Origin: Bacteroidota bacterium
GTDB lineage: Bacteria > Bacteroidota > Bacteroidia > Chitinophagales > UBA2359
DNA: 7,855 bases
Direction: 5' to 3'
Assembly: GCA_020631675.1 (NCBI GenBank)
Contig: JAHDGT010000202.1
Span: 1 to 7,855, forward strand
The notes beneath the pieces are model-generated. The model made no database searches. It was not told the DNA's origin and saw only the letters and a program-made list of their open reading frames with translations. Positions 1 through 7,664 of this stretch are shown piece by piece (position 1 is the first letter of the stretch; every line of letters begins with the position of its first letter). The translations under genes and the position numbers were made by a program.

Positions 1-2957
1 CCAATTGCATCATCAATAACAGGTGCGGTGGGTGCGGTTAGTACTTCAATGCTAAGGCTACTGCTACAACCTCCATCATCATTACGTACGATAATGTCAT
101 AACTGCCAGCAGCTAATCCAAAAAAGCTATTTGAACTTTCCCAAGTTGCTCCGCCATCAATGCTGTATTCAAAACTACCGGATCCACTAGAGGCAGTGAT
201 GCTGATCGTACCATCATCCACACCACAATCAGTTGGGTTTGTACTTGTTACTAGATCAATTATCGGAGAACTATCACCATTTAAAGTGATAGGCGTGCCA
301 TTGACGGGACATGATCCATCCGCATTGCTTACCATGACCGTATAAGTACCGGGTGCTAAAGCGGTAAAGCTACCAGAAGCGTTGACGATAGGTGCACCAT
401 TATCAATCGTATAGATATAGGTACCAGAACCACCGCTCGCACTAATTGTGATCGTACCATCTGAAGTATCACAAGCGGTCGCATCAGTTCCTGACGCACT
501 GTCAATAGTAGGTGATGCTGGAGTATTTACAACTAAAGTACTTCCACTGATCACACAAGTGCCATCACTATTGCTAACAGAAACCACATAAGATCCTGCC
601 GCTAAAGCAGTAAAGCTTCCTGTCGCATTTGATTGAGGTGTACCATTATCAATGGTATAGGTATAAGTACCAGAACCACCGCTTGCACTAATGGTGATGG
701 TTCCATCGTCAATACCACAATCACTTGGGTCTGTACTGGTTTCACTCTCAATTGTTGGTGCACTTGGCGCAGCGATCACTTGAGTAGTGCCATTGACGAT
801 ACAAGTACCATCACTATTGCTCACTGAAATAGTATATGAGCCAGCAGATAGACCCGTAAATGCACCCGTACTATTGGTTTGGGCAGTACCATTGTCGATC
901 GTATAAGTAAATGTACCAGAACCACCACTTGCGGTGACTGTGATACTACCGTCAGTTAATCCACAATCTGTTACATCAGTAGCGGACGCACTATCAATTA
1001 CAGGAGTAGCAGGAGCTGTTAAAACTTCATTCGCACCAGTTACGACACAACTTCCATCACTATTACTCACAGAAATGGTATATGTACCAGCTGTTAAGCC
1101 AGTAAATGCACCTGTGCTATTTGATTGCGGCGTGCCATTATCAATAGTGTAAGTATAAGTACCAGAACCACCACTTGCGGTAATGGTGATGCTTCCATCA
1201 ACAACGCTACAATCTGTTAAGCTCGTACTGCTTACTAAATCTATAGCTGGTGCGGAAGGCGCACTAAGCACTTGAGTAGTTCCATTGACTACACAGGTAC
1301 CATCACTATTGCTTACTGTAATAGTATAAGAACCAGCTGCTAAACCAGTGAAGCTACCTGTTGCATTCGACTGTGGCGTGCCATTGTCAATGGTATAGGT
1401 ATAAGTGCCAGAACCCGCAGAAGCGGAAATGCTAATTGTACCATCATCCACACTACAATCTGTAGGGTCTGTACTTGCTTCGCTATCTATTATAGGCGCC
1501 GTTGGAGCATCTATGATTTGAGTTGTTCCACTCACTGAACAAGTACCATCGCTATTGCTAACTGTAATGGTATAAGCACCTCCTGTTAATCCTGTGAAGA
1601 TACCCGTATTGTTTGATTGGGGTGTGCCATTGTCGATCGTATAAGTGTAGCTACCTGATCCAGCACTCGCACTAATAGAGATGATACCATCATCCTCATC
1701 GCAATCTGTAACATCCACACTTGCCTCACTATCTATAATAGGTGAGATGGGTGCTGTAAGTATTTCATTCGCACCACTTACTGCACATGAGCCATCACTA
1801 TTGCTAACAGAAACGGTATAAGAACCAGCCGCCAAGCCAGAGAAAGTACCTGTAGCATTTGACTGTGGTGTACCATTGTCGATCGTATAAGTATAAGTAC
1901 CTGAACCGCCAGAAGCGGTAATGGTAATTGTACCGTCATCTGTGCCACATTCCGTCGGGTCAGTACTTGCCGAACTATCAATAGCTGGAGAAGAAGGAGC
2001 TGTTAATACTTGAGTCGTTCCACTCACAGTACAGGTGCCATCACTATTACTAACACTTATGGTATAAGAACCCGCAGCTAAAGCGGTGAAGCTACCAGTC
2101 GTATTAGATTGCGGTGTGCCATTGTCGATCGTATAAGTGTAGGTGCCTGATCCAGCGGAAGCGGTGATCGTTATCGTACCATCATCCACGCTACAGTCTG
2201 TAGGGTCCGTACTTGCTTCAGTGTCAATAGTAGGTGCTATAGGCGCTGTTAATACTTGAGTCGTTCCACTCACAGCACAAGTCCCGTCGCTATTACTAAC
2301 ACTAATGGTATAAGAGCCAGCAGCTAAAGCAGTAAAAGTACCCGTTGCATTAGATTGCGGTGTGCCATTGTCGATCGTATAAGTATAGGTGCCTGAGCCA
2401 GCCGAAGCGGTGATGGTGATCGTACCATCATCTACACCACAGTCAGTCGGGTCTGTACTTGTTGCAGTGTCAATAACAGGAGCTATAGGCGCTGTTAATA
2501 CTTGAGTCGTTCCACTAACAGAACAGCTACCATCACTATTACTGACGCTTATGGTATAAGAACCAGCAGCTAAAGCAGTAAAAGTACCAGTCGCATTGGA
2601 TTGTGGCGTACCATTGTCGATCGTATAAGTATATGTACCAGAACCTCCAGTAGCCACCAATGTGATCGTACCATCATCCACCCCGCAATTTGTAGGATCT
2701 GTACTAGATTCCGTTGTGAAGCTAGGAGAAGAAGGTGCGGAAAGGACTTCACTTGCCGCAGCCGTTAAGGTACATCCATTCGCATCACGAATATCGAAAT
2801 TATACGTACCAGCAGCTAAGCCAGTTATAGCAGTAGAATAGGTCAACCAACCTCCTGCATTCATATTGTATTCATAAGGAGCTGTAGCTCCACCAATAGT
2901 TAAAGTGATCGTACCATCGTCCACCCCACAATCCGTCGGGTCTGTACTGCTGCTGCT
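1..2957 (-). repeat. Array of at least 12 SprB-type repeats, about 82 residues each
   Basis: Twelve units are visible. The codons matching the TIDNG segment begin at 2854, 2611, 2365, 2119, 1873, 1627, 1381, 1135, 889, 643, 397 and 154. Nine successive spacings are exactly 246 bp, and the two end ones are 243 bp. A typical unit reads STDPTDCGVDDGTITxTA, SGGSGTYTYTIDNGTPQS, NATGTFTALAAGSYT, ISVSNSDGTC, then a linker ending in APxAPVID. This matches the SprB repeat (GG.GtYtY ... aGtYtvtVsdxdGtC) known from the Flavobacterium gliding adhesin SprB. Two Cys per unit lie 54 residues apart. The first and last units are the most diverged. The array continues past the left edge, so the true copy number is unknown. 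Confidence 0.92.
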
Positions 2958-5900
2958 AACTGTTGGTAGTGGGTTTACAGTCAAGGTGACTTCACTGGTC
3001 GCGAAGCAGCCATTTCCATCTACTACTCTTGCCCAAACAGAACCAGATGTACTCGCATAAGGAGAACTTAAAGGCGACATGCCCGATGTGGCCATAGCGG
3101 AATTGGCGTGATAAGAAACTGTATTTGTTCCAGCTGCGTCAACTGTAGCATCCGCATCTGTTAAGGTGAAATCAATTGTGCCATCACCATCATCACAGCC
3201 CTCTAAAGTGGCAACTGAAGCTGTAGGTAATGGATTGACCGTCAATGTAACTTCTACCGTTGAAAAGCAACCATTAGTGGCTTCCACTCTTGCCCATACG
3301 GATCCCGTAGCACTCGCATATGGTGAAGATAAAGGCGACATGCCCGAAGTGGCCATAGCGGAATTGGCATGATAGCTAACCGTGTTCGTACCAGCAGCAT
3401 CAACCGTAGCATCCGCATCTGTCAGCGTGAAGTCAATAGTTCCATCCCCATCATCACAGCCTTCTAAAGAAGTGGCAGTAGCACTAGGAGTTGCTAAAGT
3501 ATTTAAGGTAACTTCCGCGGTATCATAACAAGTACCATCTAATGGATCCTCAACTCTTGCGTAGACGATTGTTCCGTTCGCTGCATTGTATGGAGAAGAT
3601 AGGGGCATCATATCCCCATTCGCATTAGCTAAGGACGCATGGTAAGTTACTGTACTTGTACCCGCAGGGTCAACCGTTGCATCAGCGTCTGTTAAAGTGA
3701 AATCACCAGTACCGTCTGTATTCGCGCAAACTTCCAATGTAGCGGTTTGTACAGTAGGAGGGGTGCATGTACACGCACAAGTAAAGCTGATCGGACTACC
3801 GTAGAAACAGTCATTAAAAGCGATAGAAGGTTCGCCATTCGCTGTCCATAAATCGCCAGCTGATACTTCGGGATATGTGATTTCTGTCGTTACGGTATAA
3901 TCATAAACAGTTGTAGGATTGCTGAAGTTAGCATCTAATACAGTTACACAGAATCCATTTTGAGGATCATAACCACTTACATAAGCACCCATTTCCGCAG
4001 CAGTTAGACTGATTGAACAGGGGGGCGCACAAGGTTCATTTTTACTTGGGAAAGATCCTCCCCAAGCATAACAGTCGGTATCCTTATTAATATAAACTCG
4101 AACATTACCACTAGGAGAGCCGCCTGTCGCACTATTGACGTTTACTGTAACAGTGAAATCAGTTGCAGGGGCAGTTTGACCTGCATTTGGTGGACAGCTG
4201 ATGCCACCAGTGCCCAGTAGGTAGGCTATATAAGTACCTTGATCCGAATTGAATCCACCAGAAGATGTGGTAGAACAAGATTTTTCAGGAACCCCATCTG
4301 CTATAAAAGGAGTAGCGTAGTAGGTTTTTGTATCATCTAAACCAGCACAATTGATGCTGATGTCTGTATTCGAGGCAGGTGAGCCGGTCGTAGATTGAAA
4401 GATGTTGTCAGCAGCAGCCCCAACCGTGGATCCGTTTCCGATCGCCGTTGTAATGGCAGCGTCAATTAAATCTTTATCAGTATTAGCAGTGGAAGCGGGA
4501 TCATCCACTGTGATCCACCAAGCTACTTCTTGATCAGGACGTAAGCTAGAGGCATCCGCCGTAAGCACCAAGTCGTCAGTTGTGCATATGGTCTGTGCGT
4601 CTGTACTTGTATTGGTCGCACTTGAACAAAGTGTACCTTCAAAACAGAAGTTGTCTAAATACAAGTTCTGTCCCCAGAAATCCGTATCAGAACTAGCCAG
4701 AAAACGAGTATTGATCACACAACCTAAATAGGGACTTAAATCAACCGTAACAGTTTTCCAATCGGTACAGCTACTAGGAACCCAAGATGATGTGGTGAGG
4801 AACCCGCCTACAGACGCCAGAGCACTAGCCCCTGCATTATAGGAAGAGGTATAGCTTAGCCCGCAGTCATCGCTAATAGCAACATCTAAAACAGTATTGG
4901 CATTGCTAAAGGATTCGATATAAGAAAGGTCAAAGCTTAGCGATGCCGAAGAGTAGGCGGACAAATCAATGACCGGAGAGTATAACACATCTGTTGTTGA
5001 GCTACTTGGGTTAGAAAGCCAGGTTTCTAATTGAATTACATTCGTTCCGTTAGTAGCACAGTTACTCAATGTGAAATCTTCGAAGGTGCGAGCGTTATCC
5101 TCATTCTCAGTGATCCAAGTAGAGGATATACCTCCTTCGGTATCTTCACAACTTGGTAATGTTGTTATAGGGGTGTTGTATACGAATTCCACACAGAACT
5201 CGTCATTATAGTCATAGGTATCAACTCCGGATCCATTGACATCAGTTATCTGAGCATAGAAAGTATGAGCTCCAGCTGATAGGCCTGTAATAGAAGTCAG
5301 TGTTACTGTTGTTGTAGCACCAGCTGCTAAAGAGCCGGTCCAAGAGAAGGTATACTGAACACCCCCATCTAGCTCAACAAGAATATCAGCAGAGGTGATC
5401 GTGCCTGTTCCGTTATTCGAAAGCGTGATCACGGGGTCAAAAGCACTGTCACAAATTTGAATACCCGGTGCGTTGACCGCATCAATACCAGCTTCAATAG
5501 CGGTTACAGGAACACAACCATTAGAGCTTAAGAGGCTGGCTCTCGGCCCGATCAAAGCTGCTCGCATTCTATCTTTCTGTCCTTGTGTAAAAGTATTTTG
5601 ACAACTTTGGAAAGAGTAATCCATATAAGCTTCATATAGATCATCTTGGTCTGTAGTGAATGGCGAGTTAGCTATTGCCGCATCGTTCGCACAAGTGTTT
5701 TGTGCACTTCCGCAACTTACACCAGTGGTGCTGTCATCTGGAGGTGTATCGCATACACGGTCCCCACCTGTTAAACAATCCGTTTCGGTACAGCCACCTT
5801 CCCAAGGATGGTATAAACTAAAGTAATGACCGAACTCGTGAATGTGTACTTTGGAGTTATCCGTTGAGCTACCGAATAAACTTGCTTCATTCACAATGCC

Positions 5901-6734
5901 ATTTTCAACAGACCCATGAGTACCCGGAAATGTAGCGTAACCAGCAACCCCGCAACCTAAAGAAGAAGAAGGAACACAGATCTCATCCACTAACCAGATA
6001 TTAACATAATCCGTAGCCGGATAAGCACTGCTATTCGCTGCGTCAACAAAACTTTGCATAGCAGGATCTTCCGTATCCGCATCTAAGTTTGAGTAGGTGT
6101 CACTAGAGTGGCGTGTGATTCCTGTTGAAGCAGCGCCAGTAATATCTTGTTGTGCTAAACAGAATTCAATCTCGACATCAACGCTGGCTACTAAGGCATT
6201 GGAGTTGTGTCCATCCGCGGCATAAGCACCTACATTTCTGAAAGCATCATTGAGGTCTTGAATACCTTGTATGATCTGTGCATCAGTAGGATTAGAACTT
6301 CCACTACCAGGCGTGGATTCTGAAGATAAGTGAACAACATGAACAACAACAGGAATTGTCAATACATTTGAATCTCCACCTGATTTACAAGGAGTCGTAG
6401 GACGCCTGCTGATGTCGTACGATAAACCATCTTTGGCCAAGTCTGCCCTTTTTTCAATGGCTTTCTTTATGGTTTGATAAATGGCGTTTTCTGTTTTCTC
6501 ATGCTGATCCAGATAATCTGGGTCAGAAATCATTCTTTCCTGATGCTTTTGGTCGAACGCACAGCTGCTGATGCTATGCGGTTCAAAGCTTAGCTCTTCG
6601 GAATAAAGCTCTAAAGTTTCAGGATTCGTAAGATAGAAGCCGTCTGCTTCTTTTGGTGAGATCAAGCTTTGGGCGCAAACAAAGCTTGGGGCTAAAAGCA
6701 GGAATGCTATTAGCCGTAGGATGAAAAATCGCAT
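1..6734 (-). CDS. Giant secreted M43 (pappalysin-like) metalloprotease with SprB-type adhesin repeats, 3' end outside window
   Basis: I translated this frame from the ATG at 6734-6732 to the left edge and met no stop: 2244 codons, C-terminus missing. The start is chosen because it opens directly onto a signal peptide; no clear Shine-Dalgarno precedes it, which is usual in Bacteroidota. Order of parts: signal peptide 1-21; propeptide to about 125; M43 zinc protease core about 127-390 with HEFGHYFSLYH at 299-309 and Met-turn YMDY around Met371; CARDB-like sandwich about 410-523; MAM/jelly-roll-like domain 529-700; unassigned region 701-997; three related repeats 998-1259; SprB-type repeats from 1260 onward. 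The family cleaves peptide bonds with a catalytic Zn. The repeats imply cell-surface or extracellular adhesion. I infer type IX secretion, but the C-terminal signal is not visible. A 306-bp gap and an own promoter separate it from the upstream gene. Substrate unknown. Confidence 0.93.
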   Translation of the reverse strand, partial: MRFFILRLIAFLLLAPSFVCAQSLISPKEADGFYLTNPETLELYSEELSFEPHSISSCAFDQKHQERMISDPDYLDQHEKTENAIYQTIKKAIEKRADLAKDGLSYDISRRPTTPCKSGGDSNVLTIPVVVHVVHLSSESTPGSGSSNPTDAQIIQGIQDLNDAFRNVGAYAADGHNSNALVASVDVEIEFCLAQQDITGAASTGITRHSSDTYSNLDADTEDPAMQSFVDAANSSAYPATDYVNIWLVDEICVPSSSLGCGVAGYATFPGTHGSVENGIVNEASLFGSSTDNSKVHIHEFGHYFSLYHPWEGGCTETDCLTGGDRVCDTPPDDSTTGVSCGSAQNTCANDAAIANSPFTTDQDDLYEAYMDYSFQSCQNTFTQGQKDRMRAALIGPRASLLSSNGCVPVTAIEAGIDAVNAPGIQICDSAFDPVITLSNNGTGTITSADILVELDGGVQYTFSWTGSLAAGATTTVTLTSITGLSAGAHTFYAQITDVNGSGVDTYDYNDEFCVEFVYNTPITTLPSCEDTEGGISSTWITENEDNARTFEDFTLSNCATNGTNVIQLETWLSNPSSSTTDVLYSPVIDLSAYSSASLSFDLSYIESFSNANTVLDVAISDDCGLSYTSSYNAGASALASVGGFLTTSSWVPSSCTDWKTVTVDLSPYLGCVINTRFLASSDTDFWGQNLYLDNFCFEGTLCSSATNTSTDAQTICTTDDLVLTADASSLRPDQEVAWWITVDDPASTANTDKDLIDAAITTAIGNGSTVGAAADNIFQSTTGSPASNTDISINCAGLDDTKTYYATPFIADGVPEKSCSTTSSGGFNSDQGTYIAYLLGTGGISCPPNAGQTAPATDFTVTVNVNSATGGSPSGNVRVYINKDTDCYAWGGSFPSKNEPCAPPCSISLTAAEMGAYVSGYDPQNGFCVTVLDANFSNPTTVYDYTVTTEITYPEVSAGDLWTANGEPSIAFNDCFYGSPISFTCACTCTPPTVQTATLEVCANTDGTGDFTLTDADATVDPAGTSTVTYHASLANANGDMMPLSSPYNAANGTIVYARVEDPLDGTCYDTAEVTLNTLATPSATATSLEGCDDGDGTIDFTLTDADATVDAAGTNTVSYHANSAMATSGMSPLSSPYASATGSVWARVEATNGCFSTVEVTLTVNPLPTASVATLEGCDDGDGTIDFTLTDADATVDAAGTNTVSYHANSAMATSGMSPLSSPYASTSGSVWARVVDGNGCFATSEVTLTVNPLPTVSSSSTDPTDCGVDDGTITLTIGGATAPYEYNMNAGGWLTYSTAITGLAAGTYNFDIRDANGCTLTAAASEVLSAPSSPSFTTESSTDPTNCGVDDGTITLVATGGSGTYTYTIDNGTPQSNATGTFTALAAGSYTISVSNSDGSCSVSGTTQVLTAPIAPVIDTATSTDPTDCGVDDGTITITASAGSGTYTYTIDNGTPQSNATGTFTALAAGSYTISVSNSDGTCAVSGTTQVLTAPIAPTIDTEASTDPTDCSVDDGTITITASAGSGTYTYTIDNGTPQSNTTGSFTALAAGSYTISVSNSDGTCTVSGTTQVLTAPSSPAIDSSASTDPTECGTDDGTITITASGGSGTYTYTIDNGTPQSNATGTFSGLAAGSYTVSVSNSDGSCAVSGANEILTAPISPIIDSEASVDVTDCDEDDGIISISASAGSGSYTYTIDNGTPQSNNTGIFTGLTGGAYTITVSNSDGTCSVSGTTQIIDAPTAPIIDSEASTDPTDCSVDDGTISISASAGSGTYTYTIDNGTPQSNATGSFTGLAAGSYTITVSNSDGTCVVNGTTQVLSAPSAPAIDLVSSTSLTDCSVVDGSITITASGGSGTYTYTIDNGTPQSNSTGAFTGLTAGTYTISVSNSDGSCVVTGANEVLTAPATPVIDSASATDVTDCGLTDGSITVTASGGSGTFTYTIDNGTAQTNSTGAFTGLSAGSYTISVSNSDGTCIVNGTTQVIAAPSAPTIESETSTDPSDCGIDDGTITISASGGSGTYTYTIDNGTPQSNATGSFTALAAGSYVVSVSNSDGTCVISGSTLVVNTPASPTIDSASGTDATACDTSDGTITISASGGSGTYIYTIDNGAPIVNASGSFTALAPGTYTVMVSNADGSCPVNGTPITLNGDSSPIIDLVTSTNPTDCGVDDGTISITASSGSGSFEYSIDGGATWESSNSFFGLAAGSYDIIVRNDDGGCSSSLSIEVLTAPTAPVIDDAI
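2958..3743 (-). repeat. Three tandem 85-89-residue repeats (residues 998-1259)
   Basis: Copy A covers 3743-3477, B 3476-3213 and C 3212-2958, each read on the minus strand. The shared plan is: xTLExC(D/A)..DGTxDFTLTDADATVD, then AGTxTVxYHAxxA, then a Met-containing patch, PLSSPY, (V/I)(W/Y)ARVE, a Cys and EVTL. B and C end in TVNPLP; A lacks that ending (NTLATP). B and C share about 52 consecutive identical residues, while A is more diverged. Similar Asp-rich modules with a closing NPLP occur in Bacteroidota surface proteins next to SprB repeats. Each copy carries two Cys that could form a disulfide. They probably act as spacer or adhesion modules. No catalytic residues seen. Confidence 0.88.
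3744..4634 (-). other. Unassigned extracellular region of the giant protein (residues 701-997)
   Basis: I do not recognise a named domain here. The segment is in frame and open. It begins with a strand-rich part with TICTTDDLVLTAD and an AWWITVDDP segment. It then has repeated short Cys-containing stretches (SCSTTSSGG, ISCPP, EPCAPPCS) and ends with the Cys cluster FTCACTCTPP just before the first repeat. Composition (Thr, Ser, Gly, Asp rich; few Lys) is like that of beta-sandwich modules in Bacteroidota surface proteins. One or two Ig-like folds with disulfides are a reasonable guess. Confidence 0.6.
4635..5150 (-). other. MAM/jelly-roll-like adhesion domain (residues 529-700)
   Basis: It starts with CEDTEGG and a WITENEDN segment and continues with LYSPVIDLSAYSSASLSFD, a strand pair about a 'choice between bound halves' typical of Bacteroidota jelly-roll modules. 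It then has DWKTVTVDLSPYLG and ends with NLYLDNFCFEG, the usual closing strand of MAM-like and related concanavalin-fold domains. Such domains commonly sit next to M43 and other secreted proteases in this phylum and are thought to bind glycans or proteins. No binding residues can be named from sequence alone. Confidence 0.65.
5162..5507 (-). other. CARDB-like beta-sandwich domain (about residues 410-523)
   Basis: After the protease core the chain reads as an all-beta module. It has the phrases DPVITLSNNGTGTITS, then an SLAAGATTTVTL turn, then SAGAHTFYAQI, ending in NDEFCVEFVYN. This order (a strand about an asymmetry or gap, a 'GAT' turn, and a final N-D-N/E segment) is that of CARDB domains, which often follow bacterial secreted proteases. 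The assignment is by pattern only; other Ig-like folds are possible. Confidence 0.6.
5565..6356 (-). other. M43 metalloprotease catalytic domain (about residues 127-390)
   Basis: The domain opens with a beta-strand typical of the family (IPVVVHVVH, 127-135). The zinc site is HEFGHYFSLYH at 299-309: His299, His303 and His309 as ligands and Glu300 as the general base. A family-typical Asp/Cys loop follows (GGDRVCDTPPD, 323-333), which in M43 enzymes helps bind calcium. The Met-turn YMDY has Met371, followed by a TQGQKDRMRA helix close to the family pattern. Position 306 is Ser where metzincins normally have Gly. All catalytic residues are present, so an active enzyme is expected. Confidence 0.92.
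6672..6734 (-). other. Signal peptide, type I, residues 1-21
   Basis: The N-terminus has Arg2 and Arg7, a hydrophobic core (LIAFLLLAP, residues 8-16) and an SFVCA|Q cleavage site, so the mature chain should begin at Gln22. Cys20 does not sit in a good lipobox (it is preceded by S-F-V), so a lipoprotein signal is less likely. It directs Sec export to the periplasm, the first step for type IX substrates. Confidence 0.88.
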
Positions 6735-7040
6735 TTGTGATGAAGTTTGAGTGATTTGAAAGTGTATTTTAACTAGCGATCGTTGTATGATTTGGCAGCG
6801 CAAATATATGATTGTATCAATATTTATTACGGAGTGTTTTATGAAATGACGGAAACTTGACTAAAACCTTAATTTTGCTATGATAATCAACTGTAATAGA
6901 GTAGATATTATATTGAATAAAGGTAAAAGCATTTTGTGTGGTAAAATAGTGTTACCAATTGATTGTCAATAGAAAAATGTAGTGTTTGAAGGCTTATATA
7001 CTTAATTGTGCGGCATATCGTTAGGGACTGAGCATCACTG
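6735..7040. other. Intergenic region between rdgB and the giant gene
   Basis: This AT-rich gap of 306 bp contains no convincing gene on either strand. It holds the TATATTTG element near its left end. A small inverted repeat, tggtaa/ttacca (6939-6944 and 6952-6957, 7-nt loop), lies downstream of the rdgB stop, but it is only 6 bp with no T-run after it, so it is not called a terminator. The rest shows nothing I can name. Confidence 0.75.
6801..6808 (-). promoter_or_regulatory. Probable -7 promoter element (TATATTTG) of the giant gene
   Basis: On the minus strand the sequence reads TATATTTG, an exact match to the Bacteroidota primary-sigma -7 consensus TAnnTTTG. Transcription would begin a few bases downstream, giving a leader of roughly 55-60 nt before the ATG at 6734. 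I could not find a well-placed TTG for the -33 box (the nearest TTG is only 9 nt upstream), so the call rests on the -7 box and its position. Confidence 0.55.
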
Positions 7041-7634
7041 TTATGCAAACGTATTTTGTAAAAAGTCAATTATTTTTTGCATTGCAATGGCTCTATGACT
7101 GATTTCGTTTTTTTCAGCTTTTGAGAATTGTGCGAATGAGCGAGAATCTCCATCTGGTTGAAAGACGGGGTCATAACCAAAGCCGCCATTACCCGTTTTT
7201 TGGGTTAGTATTTTTCCTCTGACAATTCCTTCGAATAAGTATTCTTTCCCCTCCCAGATCAAGGCGATTACTGTTCTGAATTGAGCAGAACGATCAGTGT
7301 GTTTTGCCAAGTTTTCAATGAGTTTGTCCATGTTTTTATTAGGATCCTTTTCAGGACCGGCGTATCTGGCTGTGTACACACCCGGCGCTCCATTTAATGC
7401 ATCTACTTCAAGGCCGGTATCTTCCGCGAAGCAATTTTTCTGATATAACTGATGTATGGTTCTGGCCTTGTGTAAAGCGTTCTCTTCTAAGGTGCCGAAG
7501 GGTTCGGGTATGTCTTCCGTAAAATTTAAATCGGCTAAGCTCTTGATCTGTAGACTCGCATTGCGATCGAGCATTGCGCTGATCTCTGATACTTTATTAG
7601 GGTTGCCTGTGGCGAAGATTAGGGTAGTGGACAT
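7041..7634 (-). CDS. rdgB: dITP/XTP pyrophosphatase (RdgB/HAM1 family)
   Basis: The protein is 197 residues, the normal family length. It hydrolyses non-canonical purine nucleoside triphosphates (dITP, ITP, XTP) to the monophosphate and pyrophosphate in the cytoplasm, keeping deaminated purines out of DNA and RNA. Family marks in order: FATGNPNK (7-14) at the nucleotide and phosphate site; TLEENALHKA (48-57); AEDTGLEVDALNGAPG (70-85) with the catalytic Asp72; GNGGFGYDPVF (148-158), the base pocket; SHRAIAM (179-185), which reads the purine 6-keto group. All key residues are present. The start at 7634 gives the expected N-terminus, MSTTLIFATGN; no Shine-Dalgarno is visible. It is a stand-alone housekeeping gene with no sign of transfer or of an operon with the giant gene. 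Confidence 0.97.
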   Translation of the reverse strand: MSTTLIFATGNPNKVSEISAMLDRNASLQIKSLADLNFTEDIPEPFGTLEENALHKARTIHQLYQKNCFAEDTGLEVDALNGAPGVYTARYAGPEKDPNKNMDKLIENLAKHTDRSAQFRTVIALIWEGKEYLFEGIVRGKILTQKTGNGGFGYDPVFQPDGDSRSFAQFSKAEKNEISHRAIAMQKIIDFLQNTFA

Positions 7635-7664
7635 GGTAATTTATTAATGTGCTGATGAAGGTTC

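Noticed and set aside
154..2854. Regular direct repeats suggesting a CRISPR or satellite array
   Set aside because: The units are 246 bp long, coding throughout and in frame, with no short repeat/spacer alternation.
1..2957. Diversity-generating retroelement target in the repeats
   Set aside because: No reverse transcriptase or template repeat is in the window, the units lack a C-type lectin fold, and differences are mostly silent or scattered, not adenine-directed.
160..3372. Several short open frames of about 60-72 codons on the plus strand, and out-of-frame ones on the minus strand, within the repeat array
   Set aside because: They lie inside the giant frame, have no recognisable product, and arise because the 246-bp and 261-bp periods keep the other frames open as well.
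6939..6957. Small hairpin downstream of rdgB as a terminator
   Set aside because: The stem is only 6 bp, AT-rich, and not followed by a T-run on the minus strand.
7456..7647. Plus-strand frame of 63 codons opposite rdgB
   Set aside because: It is antisense to the conserved N-terminal half of RdgB and has no recognisable features.
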